Positions 34,940 through 43,107 of a stretch of 64,000 bases of DNA are shown one piece after another (positions within the stretch are counted from its first letter, which is position 1; every line of letters starts with the position of its first letter). Below the pieces are notes generated by a model, which had not been told where the DNA came from, did no database searches, and was given only the letters and a program-made list of their open reading frames with translations. Both the position numbers and the translations under genes were made by a program. The DNA is taken from the NCBI GenBank assembly GCA_040769125.1, contig JAXGLO010000001.1, positions 496,001-560,000 of the forward strand, written 5' to 3'. This DNA comes from CAIXSE01 sp040769125. GTDB taxonomy: Bacteria > Actinomycetota > Thermoleophilia > UBA2241.

Positions 34940-35296
34940 CTACTCGGAGATCTGCTCGACGATGGCGGCGGGAACCTCGCCCTCGACGCCGTTCGAGTCG
35001 CGACAGCGAAGCCAGGAGCCGAGATCCTCGACCACATCGAGGATCTCCCCCGGCACCACCGTGAGCTCGTCGGCGACGAAGTCGTGCAGGACGCGGGCCT
35101 CCTGGGGGCCCGTCATCTCGAGGAAGTCGACGGGCACCCAGCCGTGACCCGACTGCGAGGCGCACCACACGTACTCCGGATACATGACGTTACGGTGACC
35201 AACGGTGACCTCGTCGCCAGCGCGAACGGCGATCATCTTGGTGTGGTCGCCCGCATGTCCCTGCACCACGCGCACTTTGTACGGGAGCGTGTTCAT
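34940..35296 (-). CDS. Protein with two SH3-like domains
   Basis: 118 residues. Residues 1-60 (YKVRVVQGHAGDHTKMIAVRAGDEVTVGHRN through GWVPVDFLE) and 65-118 (ARVLHDFVADELTVVPGEILDVVEDLGSWLRCRDSNGVEGEVPAAIVE) each resemble an SH3 barrel: an ALYDY-like ARVLHDFVA, a GD/GE turn, the WLRC strand and the VP-A-IVE end. There is no signal peptide, so it is cytosolic and unlike wall-binding bacterial SH3b proteins. The ATG at 35296 follows GAGAGGA; an earlier ATG at 35314 lacks one. Its partner or ligand is unknown. Confidence 0.7.
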   Translation of the reverse strand: MNTLPYKVRVVQGHAGDHTKMIAVRAGDEVTVGHRNVMYPEYVWCASQSGHGWVPVDFLEMTGPQEARVLHDFVADELTVVPGEILDVVEDLGSWLRCRDSNGVEGEVPAAIVEQISE

Positions 35297-35536
35297 GAGT
35301 CCTCTCAAGCTCATTCCGGCGGCATGGCCGCCGGCGTCGGTCTCCGCCCAATCTGAGTAGGCGTTCGGTCTCAGGCTTGCGGATCGCCTGGGCTGCGATC
35401 CATCCGGGCATTATAGGCACATTCCCCAGATCGTGCAGGGCTCCTCACGGAGCGTCTTCCCGGACCCGTCCGCCGGGCTGCGGCGGCGCGCCGGCGCCGG
35501 CTCTGCGATGCCGCCGTGCGGTATCATGGGCAGCCG

Positions 35537-37090
35537 ATGAACCAGCCTGCCGACAACGTCGTCGTCCGCTTCGCGCCGTCGCCCACCGGGTATCTTCACT
35601 TGGGGAGCGCCCGCACGGGGCTCTACAACTACATCTTCGCGCGTCGGCACGGTGGCACGTTCATCCTGCGCATCGAAGACACGGATCTCACGCGCAGCAC
35701 CGACGAGGCCATCGCGCAGATCATCAGCGCTATGCGCGAGATGGGACTCGACTGGGACGAGGGTCCTGGAGTTCCCGGCGCCCACGGCCCCTATCGTCAG
35801 ACGGAGCGTCAGGCGATCTACCACGAGTACGTTGGGCGACTGCTCGCGGAGGGGCACGCCTACCCCTGCTTCTGCACGGCGGAGGAGCTCGACGAAGAGC
35901 GGCGCCTGGCTCGGGCCGAGAAGCGCGACTGGGTCTACTCGGGCAAGTGCCGGGCTCTCTCGCCCGACGATGTCGAACGTCGCAAGGCGGCCGGCGATCC
36001 CTTCACTCTTCGTATCCGTGTGCCGGCCGGCACGACCACTTTCCATGATCTTCTGCGCGGCCCAGTGGAATTCGCCAACGACACCATCGGCGACTTCATC
36101 ATCCTGCGCAGCGACGGCACGGTTACGTACAACCTCGCGGTTGTGGTCGACGACGCCACTATGGAGGTCACGCACGTCCTCCGCGGCGACGACCACATCA
36201 GCAACACGCCGAAGCAGGTGGTCATCTACGAGGCGCTCGGCGCCGCGGTGCCGGAGTTTCTGCACATGCCGCTGCTCTTCGGCACAGACAAGAAGAAGCT
36301 CTCCAAGCGACACGGGGCGACCAAGCTGGAGCAGCTCGTTGACATGGGCTATCTGGTCGAGGTCGTGCGCAACTACCTCTGCTTCCTCAGCGCCGAGTTC
36401 GACGAGAGCATGATCACCTGGACGCTCGACGATCTGGTTGAGAAGTTCGACGTCCTGCGCCTGGGGACGAGCGCCAGCATCTTCGATCCGGACAAGCTGC
36501 GCTGGATGAACGGGCGCTACATCAGGCAGCTGAGCGACGCGGATCTGGGGGAGCGGTTGTTGCGCTACCTCGAGCGCATCCGCTTCTTCGGCGACTGCGG
36601 GAGCCTGATCGAGGCGGCCGCAACGGGGCCCGCGGCTCTCGTCGAGCTCGTGGAGGCCGGCGCCGCGGAGGTCGAGACGGCGTCGGCGCCTTCGGCCGAG
36701 CAGGCGGCGCTGGTGCGCACGGTGGCGCCGTTTGTGCGCGAGAAGATCGAGGTGCTGGCCGACTTCCTGCCCATCGCCGGGTGGTTCTTCCGGCCGCTGG
36801 GCTTCTCCGACGATGCGGCGGCTCGTCTGGCGGCAACGCCGGGGGCCGCCGAGACGCTCTGCGCGGCGGCGGCCGGGATCGCCGCTCTCGAGCCCTGGGA
36901 TATCGAGCACATCGAGGCGCTGGTGCGTGAGCTTCCGCAGCGCCTGGAGCTCAAGCCCAAGGTCGTCTTCGCGGCACTTCGGCTCGGCATGAGCGGCCAG
37001 AGGGTTACACCCGGCCTCTTCGAGTCGCTCTGGGCGCTCGGGCGGGAGGAGGCGGCCGGCCGCCTTACGGCCGCGGCCGCCCTTCTGTAG
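35537..37090 (+). CDS. gltX: Glutamyl-tRNA synthetase
   Basis: 517 residues. Class I signatures are present: FAPSPTGYLHLGSART (HIGH equivalent HLGS) and KKLSKRHG (KMSKS equivalent). RIEDTDLTRSTDEAI, a zinc-binding-type CFCTAEEL and the anticodon-binding helical C-terminus follow. It charges tRNA-Glu, and possibly tRNA-Gln if the organism uses the transamidation route. ATG at 35537 is taken as the start because the family block begins 11 codons later. The gene is isolated, with a short gap on both sides. Confidence 0.95.
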   Translation: MNQPADNVVVRFAPSPTGYLHLGSARTGLYNYIFARRHGGTFILRIEDTDLTRSTDEAIAQIISAMREMGLDWDEGPGVPGAHGPYRQTERQAIYHEYVGRLLAEGHAYPCFCTAEELDEERRLARAEKRDWVYSGKCRALSPDDVERRKAAGDPFTLRIRVPAGTTTFHDLLRGPVEFANDTIGDFIILRSDGTVTYNLAVVVDDATMEVTHVLRGDDHISNTPKQVVIYEALGAAVPEFLHMPLLFGTDKKKLSKRHGATKLEQLVDMGYLVEVVRNYLCFLSAEFDESMITWTLDDLVEKFDVLRLGTSASIFDPDKLRWMNGRYIRQLSDADLGERLLRYLERIRFFGDCGSLIEAAATGPAALVELVEAGAAEVETASAPSAEQAALVRTVAPFVREKIEVLADFLPIAGWFFRPLGFSDDAAARLAATPGAAETLCAAAAGIAALEPWDIEHIEALVRELPQRLELKPKVVFAALRLGMSGQRVTPGLFESLWALGREEAAGRLTAAAALL

Positions 37091-37159
37091 CCGTAGCCTG
37101 CACCTTTCCCATCGGCGTCCGCTCCGGACGTTCGGCCTGGCGCAGCCTCGCCTTGTATG

Positions 37160-37325
37160 CCGCGCCCGACCTGGGGCCTTGGCTTGATGCAGGGCCTCAC
37201 CTGTATGCTGCGCCCGGCTCGGGGACTCGGTTTGCCTCCAGGGCCTCGCCCGTATGCTGTGCCCGGCCCGGGGCCTCGGTACGCTGCGTCTGAGGCCTCG
37301 GTACGCTGTGCCCGGGCCTCGCGCT
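37160..37325. repeat. Degenerate tandem repeats after gltX
   Basis: The spacer has several imperfect copies of a motif like CCTCGCCCGTATGCTGTGCCCGG (CCTCACCTGTATGCTGCGCCCGG at the left, CTCGGTACGCTGCG and CTCGGTACGCTGTGCCCGGG at the right), roughly 20-50 bases apart. No ORF is credible across it. Confidence 0.6.
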
Positions 37326-37336
37326 CAACAGCCCGG

Positions 37337-38059
37337 TCAGGGGAGCCCGCCGATGCGCCGCGCCAGGTCGTCGAAGCGGTGTACGACGAGCTCCGCCGTC
37401 GTCCGCGTGGCGTCGTGGCTGTTGGAGGCGGTGAAGAGGACGGTCGCCATGCCCGTCCTCTGCGCTCCCATGATGTCGGTGCGCTGGATGTCGCCGACGT
37501 GGACGGCCTCGCCGGGCAGCACGCCCAGCTCCGTCAGCGTGTGGCGGAACACGCGTGGGTCCGGCTTGCACATGGCGTGCTCGTTGGAGAAGAAGAGATA
37601 GGTGAAGTGCTGCAGCATGTCGTGGCGCGCGAGGATCTCCCGCAGGACGTTGCCCGGTGAGTACACGGTATCGCAGATCACGGCCAGGGAATAGCGCCGG
37701 GCGAGGAGGGGCAGTGCCTCTGAGGCGCCCGGCATCGGCTCGGGGGGGATCTCGAGGATCATTCGCTCGAAGCGGTTGATGAGCCGGGCACGGGCGTCTC
37801 TCGGCAGGCCTGCCTGCAAGGCGCCCAGGATGTGGTCGACGAGCTCTGCGCAGGAGGGGGTGCGCTGCTCCCCGACCCAGATGCGGTCGAAGAAGTCGAA
37901 GCCGCTCTGCAGCGCTTCGCCCAGCATCGCGGGGGAGGGATGCACGCCGACGCCCGCCAGCTCCTCGCGGAGGAGCGCGGCTCGACGCATTTCGCGCTCG
38001 CGCCAGCGGGCGTCGACGAACAGCGTGTTCCAGAAGTCGAACGTGACGGCCTTCAGCAT
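37337..38059 (-). CDS. HAD-superfamily hydrolase
   Basis: 240 residues. Motif I AVTFDFWNTLF (nucleophile Asp), motif II region LAVICDTVYSPGN, motif III KPDPRVFRHTLTELGVLPGEAVHVGD with the Lys and final Asp (GDIQRTDIMGAQRTGM). A cap domain of about 90 residues lies between motifs I and II. It is a phosphatase or phosphoglycolate-phosphatase-like enzyme; the substrate is not apparent. It stands alone between gltX and a divergent cation transporter. Confidence 0.85.
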   Translation of the reverse strand: MLKAVTFDFWNTLFVDARWREREMRRAALLREELAGVGVHPSPAMLGEALQSGFDFFDRIWVGEQRTPSCAELVDHILGALQAGLPRDARARLINRFERMILEIPPEPMPGASEALPLLARRYSLAVICDTVYSPGNVLREILARHDMLQHFTYLFFSNEHAMCKPDPRVFRHTLTELGVLPGEAVHVGDIQRTDIMGAQRTGMATVLFTASNSHDATRTTAELVVHRFDDLARRIGGLP

Positions 38060-38106
38060 CGGCCAAGGGTAGCATGCTCCGCTTGTCGGCCGGATAGACT
38101 TGCGGC

Positions 38107-39051
38107 ATGGCCTCTGAATCCAGGAACGCGGTGATCGCCGCCATCATCGGCAACGCGGCGATCGCCGCCGTCAAGTTCGCGGCCGGCGCCGCGACCGGCA
38201 GCTCAGCGATGATCAGCGAGGGGATCCACTCGCTGGTCGATACGGGCAACGGCGGGCTCCTGTTCCACGGCCTGCGCCGCGCCGCGCGTCCGGCCGACGA
38301 GGCTCATCCGTTCGGCCACGGCGCGGAGGTCTACTTCTGGAGCCTCATCGTCGCCGTCAGCATCTTCGGGGTGGGCGGCGGCATGTCCATCTACGAGGGG
38401 ATCCTGCATCTGCGCCACCCCGCGGCGCTCGGGGATCCCACCATCAACTACCTCGTCCTCGCCCTGGCGGTGGTCTTCGAGTCGATCTCCTTCACGGTAG
38501 CGTGGCGCGCCTTCCGTCGCGTCAAGGGCTCCCGTCACGTCATTTCCGCCATCCATCACAGCAAGGACCCCAGCCTCTTCACGGTGCTCTTCGAGGACAC
38601 CGCCGCTCTCCTCGGGCTGGGGGTGGCCTTTCTCGGCGTGTTCCTCAGCCACGCCTTGAAACTGCCGGTACTGGACGCCGTCGCATCGATCGTGATCGGC
38701 CTGATTCTCGTCTGTTCGGCCGGCTGGCTCGCCTATGAGAGTCGCAGCCTTCTCGTGGGCGAGGCGGCCGATCCGGAGCTGGTGGCCGCCGTCAGGGAGA
38801 TCGCTCTCGACGATCCGGTCGTCACCGGTCTCGGGGTGGTGCTCACCATGCACCTCGGCCCCGACGACGTGCTGCTGAATCTCGAGGTGGGCTTCGCGCC
38901 GGATCTCCCGGCCGAGGAGATCTACGCCGCCGTGCATCGTATCGAGGGCCGGATCGCCGCCAGGTATCCTCAGGTCACGCGAGTCTTCATCGAGGTGGAG
39001 ACTCTGCTCGCCGCCGGCGAGCTCCGCCCGGCGTCGTCACACGACGGCTGA
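38107..39051 (+). CDS. Cation diffusion facilitator (CDF) efflux transporter
   Basis: 314 residues with six membrane helices. SAMISEGIHSLVDTGNGGLLFHG and RPADEAHPFGHGAEVYFWSL are CDF family blocks (second helix HxxxD, loop HPFGHG). SISFTVAWRAFRRVKG and FEDTAALLGLG (metal-binding helix V, ExxxA) follow, and a cytoplasmic ferredoxin-like C-terminal domain (about 215-300) with VVTGLGVVLTMHLGPDDVLLNLEV. It exports Zn2+, Fe2+ or other divalent cations in exchange for protons. Confidence 0.88.
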   Translation: MASESRNAVIAAIIGNAAIAAVKFAAGAATGSSAMISEGIHSLVDTGNGGLLFHGLRRAARPADEAHPFGHGAEVYFWSLIVAVSIFGVGGGMSIYEGILHLRHPAALGDPTINYLVLALAVVFESISFTVAWRAFRRVKGSRHVISAIHHSKDPSLFTVLFEDTAALLGLGVAFLGVFLSHALKLPVLDAVASIVIGLILVCSAGWLAYESRSLLVGEAADPELVAAVREIALDDPVVTGLGVVLTMHLGPDDVLLNLEVGFAPDLPAEEIYAAVHRIEGRIAARYPQVTRVFIEVETLLAAGELRPASSHDG

Positions 39052-39191
39052 TCGCTGGCCGGCTTTTCTCCGCGCTCGTCCGCTCTCACCCCTCCTTCGC
39101 TCGCCGTGTATCATGCGATAATGCGCTCGGCTGTCGCAGCACCGTCGGGCTTCTGAACGTCTCTGTCACCCTGGAGAGAAGGCCGGCGACC

Positions 39192-41150
39192 GTGCACGCT
39201 GTCGACAAGATCCGCAACCTCGCTATCATCGCCCACATCGATCACGGCAAGACGACGCTGATCGACAGCATCTTCCGCGCCGCTCACGTGTTCCGCGAGA
39301 ACGCCCAGGTTGAGGAGCGCGTGATGGACAGCAACGACCTCGAGCGCGAGCGTGGCATCACCATCCGCTCCAAGCACTGCGCGGTGGAGTGGAAGGACTA
39401 CCTCATCAACATCATCGACACGCCGGGGCACGCCGACTTCTCCGGCGAGGTCGAGCGCGTGTTGAGCATGGTCGATTCGGTGCTGCTCCTCGTCGACGCG
39501 AACGAAGGCCCGATGCCGCAGACGCGGTACGTCCTCACCCACGCCCTGCACCTCGGGTTGCGGCCGATCGTCGTGGTCAACAAGGCCGACCGGCCGAACG
39601 CCGATCCGTCCGGCGCCCTCGATAAGACCTTCGACCTCTTCGTCGAGCTCGGCGCCGACAACCGGCAGCTCGACTTTCCTGTGCTCTACGGCTCGGGCCT
39701 CGAAGGGTGGATCGTCGCCGATCTCGACGAGTATCAGAAAAAGGAGCGTGAGCGCCAGGCCCACATCGCCGACGGCGGTGCGCTGTCGGCGGAGCTGCTC
39801 AAGGAGCTCGCCGACGCCGCCATGAACGATCTCTTCGAAACGATTATCGCCGAGGTCCCGGCTCCCCGGGTCGACCAGAGGGCGCCCTTCCTCATGCAGG
39901 TGAGCACGCTCGCCTGGAGCGACTACATCGGTCGCATCGGTTGTGGACGGATGCTCCAGGGCGCCCTCAGGGTGGGCGACGAGCTCCAGCGTGTCACGAC
40001 GCGCCATCTGCGGCGCGGCGATCATGACGCCGGCTGGGAGGTGACGGGCGCCGAGACCGCCCGCGTCTCGCGTCTCTGGGTGACGCATGGCCTGGAATAC
40101 GATGAGGTGAAAGAGGTCGCGGCTGGCGACATCGTCTGGCTGGCCGGCCCCGACGATCTCATGCTCGGCGATACGCTTGCCTCGCCCGAGCTCGAGGCGG
40201 CCGGCGCAGCCCTGCCGCCCCTCGAGATCGAGGAGCCCACCGTCTCGATGTTCTTCCTCGTGAACAACGGGCCGTTCGCCGGCCGCGACGGACGCGCCGT
40301 GACGCTGCGCCAGATCAAGGAGCGCCTCGAGCGCGAGCTGCGCGTCAACGTGGCGTTGCGCGTGGAGGATCTGGGCCGCCCCGACGGTGTCAAGGTGAGC
40401 GGACGCGGCGAGCTTCACCTGGCGATCCTCATCGAGGAGATGCGCCGCGAGGGCATGGAGCTGTGCGTCTCGCGCCCCGAGGTCATCACGCACCGCGACG
40501 GGCAGGGCAAGCTTCTCGAGCCGATGGAGCAGCTCGTCATCGACGTGCCCGAGGAATACCAGGGGGCCGTCATCCGGGAGCTGAGCCTCCGCAAGGGCGA
40601 GCTCAACGCGGTCGAGTCCACGGGTACCGGCCTCGTGCGCCTCGAGTTCACGATCGCCACGCGCGGCCTCATCGGGTACCGCAACGAGCTCCTCACGGAG
40701 ACGCGCGGGCTGGGGGTTATGAGCTCGCGCTTAACGGGCTACGGCCCCTGGCGCGGTGAGCTTCCGGGGCGCGAGCGCGGCTCGCTCGTCAGCCGGGCGG
40801 CGGGCGAGGTGGCAGGCTACGCGCTCGAGAACCTCCAGCAGCGGGCTGTCCTCTTCGTGAGCCCCATGGATCCGGTCTACGAGGGGATGATCGTCGGCGA
40901 GAACTCGCGGGCCGGCGACATGCTCTGCGATCCCACCAAGCGCAAGCAGCTCGGCAACTACCGATCGTCGACTAAAGAGATCGACGCGGGGCTCAAGGTG
41001 CCGCGTGCGCTCACCCTCGAATCGGCGCTCGAGTGGATCGCCGACGACGAGCTGGTCGAGGTTACGCCGGCTGCAGTGCGTGTCCGCAAGGCCATTCTCA
41101 GCGCCGAGCAGCGCAAGAAAGCCGGGAAGCGGGTGCCTGCCGAGGTTTGA
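39192..41150 (+). CDS. typA: TypA/BipA ribosome-associated translational GTPase
   Basis: 652 residues. G1 AHIDHGKTT, the G2 area GITIRSKHCAV, G3 DTPGHADF and G4 NKADRPNA are intact. Translation-factor domains II to V follow, and the C-terminal TypA-specific part contains TRGLGVMSSRLTGYGPWRGELPGRERGSLV and PMDPVYEGMIVGENSRAGDM. It has the domain set of BipA, which assists ribosome assembly or translation under stress. GTG start, with AGAAGG ahead. Confidence 0.95.
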   Translation: MHAVDKIRNLAIIAHIDHGKTTLIDSIFRAAHVFRENAQVEERVMDSNDLERERGITIRSKHCAVEWKDYLINIIDTPGHADFSGEVERVLSMVDSVLLLVDANEGPMPQTRYVLTHALHLGLRPIVVVNKADRPNADPSGALDKTFDLFVELGADNRQLDFPVLYGSGLEGWIVADLDEYQKKERERQAHIADGGALSAELLKELADAAMNDLFETIIAEVPAPRVDQRAPFLMQVSTLAWSDYIGRIGCGRMLQGALRVGDELQRVTTRHLRRGDHDAGWEVTGAETARVSRLWVTHGLEYDEVKEVAAGDIVWLAGPDDLMLGDTLASPELEAAGAALPPLEIEEPTVSMFFLVNNGPFAGRDGRAVTLRQIKERLERELRVNVALRVEDLGRPDGVKVSGRGELHLAILIEEMRREGMELCVSRPEVITHRDGQGKLLEPMEQLVIDVPEEYQGAVIRELSLRKGELNAVESTGTGLVRLEFTIATRGLIGYRNELLTETRGLGVMSSRLTGYGPWRGELPGRERGSLVSRAAGEVAGYALENLQQRAVLFVSPMDPVYEGMIVGENSRAGDMLCDPTKRKQLGNYRSSTKEIDAGLKVPRALTLESALEWIADDELVEVTPAAVRVRKAILSAEQRKKAGKRVPAEV

Positions 41151-41180
41151 CGGCCGCGATGCCGGCGGCGCTCGTCGACG

Positions 41181-42311
41181 TCAGCGCAGGGCGCGCACGA
41201 GGCGCTTCAGCGCCTCGTGCAGCGTGCTCCGCGGACAGGCGAAGTTCAGCCGCAGGTGTCCGGGCGCGCCGAAGGTGGCCCCATCGGAGAGCGCTACGCC
41301 CGCGTCGAGGCACGCGCGGGCGGCGTCGGGCAGCCTCAGCGGCCGCACGTCGAGCCATGTGAGATAGGTCGCCTCGACGTGTGTCGTCCTGACGCCCGGC
41401 AACGACCGTGCGACGGCCTCCTCGACGAGATCGCGGTTACCTCGGAGGTGTTCAAGAAGCTCTGCCAGCCAGGGTCCGCCCTCACGGTAGGCGGCCTCGG
41501 CGCCGGCGATGGCGAAGCAGCCGGGGAAGGGCAGGAGGCCGGCTCCGCCTGCGGTGAACCGTTCGCGCAGCCCGGGGTCGGCGATCACCGCGAAGGCGAA
41601 ACCGAGGCTCGGCAGGTTGAACGTCTTGCTCGGCGACATGAGAGTCACGAGGCCGTCGTCTTCGCCGGCGAGCATGGCCGCCGGGACGTGCTCGAGGCCG
41701 TCGAGCTGCAGGTCGCAGTGGATCTCGTCGGAGCAGAGCACGAGGCGGTGGCGCCGGCAGAAGTCGACGACGGCGGCCACTTCGTCGCGCCGCCACGTGC
41801 GGCCCAGTGGGTTGTGCGGATGACAGAAGAAGAAGACCCGGGTCTGCGGGGTGACCGCCGCCTCCATCGCCGCCAGAGGCATCTGCCAGCGGCCGTCCTC
41901 GCGCTCCGCCGGGACGGCAATCAGCCGCCGGCCTTGCAGCGGTGGCGCCTCCAGGAACGGCGGGTACACGGGCGTCACCGTCATCACGGCTTCGCCCTGG
42001 TCGGCGAAGGCCCGGCAGGCGAGATTGAGGCCGGGCACCACGCTCGGCAGCCACACGATCCACTCGGGGAGGATGCGCCAGCCGTATCGATCGTCGAGAT
42101 AGGAGCGGATCGCCTCCACGAGCGAGTCGGGGACGAGCGAGTAGCCGAACACCCCGTGTCGGGCGCGATCCCGGAGGGCGGCCACAACCGGCTCCGGTGA
42201 GGGGAAGTCCATGTCGGCGAGCCAGAGCGGCAGGATGCCCGCGGGGTATTTGTTCCACTTGTAGCTACTGGTGCCTGTGCGATCCGGCGGCCGATCGAAG
42301 CTGTCGCTCAT
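41181..42311 (-). CDS. PatB/MalY-type cystathionine beta-lyase or aminotransferase
   Basis: 376 residues of PLP fold type I. FDRPPDRTGTSSYKWNKYPAGILPLWLADMDFPSPEPVVAAL is typical of the PatB/MalY family (the WKWNKY and MADMDF block). FFFCHPHNPLGRTWRRDEV, the internal aldimine lysine in SPSKTFNLPSLGFAF, and CSDEIHCDL are in place. It likely cleaves cystathionine or other C-S substrates, yielding pyruvate, ammonia and homocysteine; transamination is an alternative. RBS AGGAG lies before the ATG at 42311. Confidence 0.9.
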   Translation of the reverse strand: MSDSFDRPPDRTGTSSYKWNKYPAGILPLWLADMDFPSPEPVVAALRDRARHGVFGYSLVPDSLVEAIRSYLDDRYGWRILPEWIVWLPSVVPGLNLACRAFADQGEAVMTVTPVYPPFLEAPPLQGRRLIAVPAEREDGRWQMPLAAMEAAVTPQTRVFFFCHPHNPLGRTWRRDEVAAVVDFCRRHRLVLCSDEIHCDLQLDGLEHVPAAMLAGEDDGLVTLMSPSKTFNLPSLGFAFAVIADPGLRERFTAGGAGLLPFPGCFAIAGAEAAYREGGPWLAELLEHLRGNRDLVEEAVARSLPGVRTTHVEATYLTWLDVRPLRLPDAARACLDAGVALSDGATFGAPGHLRLNFACPRSTLHEALKRLVRALR

Positions 42312-42495
42312 ACCTGCTCCTGCCCAGCTGACGTGCGGTAAAGCTATCAGACCATATCCGGGGGCAGATGCGGATGATTGCCCGCCGGCGCGCCGCCGCG
42401 TGTTGCCGGCGCCACGCGATTCGACGCGCCGAGGAGCGCCACCAGCACGACGCTGTTCGGCACGGCCGCCCCCGGCTGCCTCTGAAGCCGTCTTG

Positions 42496-43107
42496 TCAGG
42501 GCGCCGGCGAAGGTGAGGATGGCGCCACTGTGCGGGCGGCCTCCGTGAGGGTCGCAAGGAGTCTGGAGAGCGCGCCGCGTGCGTTCCTTCGAAGCCGCTG
42601 CTCGAGGTGGGAGCGGCTGAGGCCGCGCCGTCGCTTCGCGAGGTCGGCGGCCGCTGCGTCGAGCGACGCCGTGGCTCTGGCGAGGGCCCGCTCCGCGTCC
42701 GCCTGGACGCCCTCAAGACCCCGCGGCGGTGTGATGCCCTCCAGCGCAGCCGCGGTGGCGGACGCCTCGTTCGCCGCCGCCTCGACGCGCGCCGCCGCGC
42801 GCCGCCGTGTGGCATCGGGCTTCGCGCCAAGGTCGTGTACCGCTGCCTCGGCGGAGCTCGTAGCCCTTTCGATCCGGTCGCGGATGGAGTCGAGGTCGCG
42901 GACATACGTGGCGATCTCCACGACCCGGTTGGTGGCCTCGCTGACGGGCTCTGTGGCGCTGTTGCAGGCGGCGGCCAGAGCGCCTCCCACCAGGATGAGG
43001 CCGGCGAGCAGCCCGGCCGCCGCGCTCAGCCACGGCCCGCGGCTCTTCGGCGCACGACTGACTCCCCGGCTCTCCCCGTGCGCCGCGCGCCTGTGCCCGG
43101 GTCTCAC
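42496..43107 (-). CDS. Hypothetical lipoprotein with helical body
   Basis: 203 residues from a GTG that overlaps the decarboxylase stop (GTGA). After an unusually long basic N-terminus (about 28 residues) comes WLSAAAGLLAGLILVGGALAAACNS, a membrane helix ending in a lipobox-like LAAAC. The remaining 150 residues are Ala/Arg-rich and probably a coiled coil (RVVEIATYVRDLDSIRDRIERATSSAEAAV). No known domain is recognised. The gene-end overlap suggests co-expression with the decarboxylase. It could be lipid-anchored or simply a single-pass membrane protein. Confidence 0.55.
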   Translation of the reverse strand: MRPGHRRAAHGESRGVSRAPKSRGPWLSAAAGLLAGLILVGGALAAACNSATEPVSEATNRVVEIATYVRDLDSIRDRIERATSSAEAAVHDLGAKPDATRRRAAARVEAAANEASATAAALEGITPPRGLEGVQADAERALARATASLDAAAADLAKRRRGLSRSHLEQRLRRNARGALSRLLATLTEAARTVAPSSPSPAP

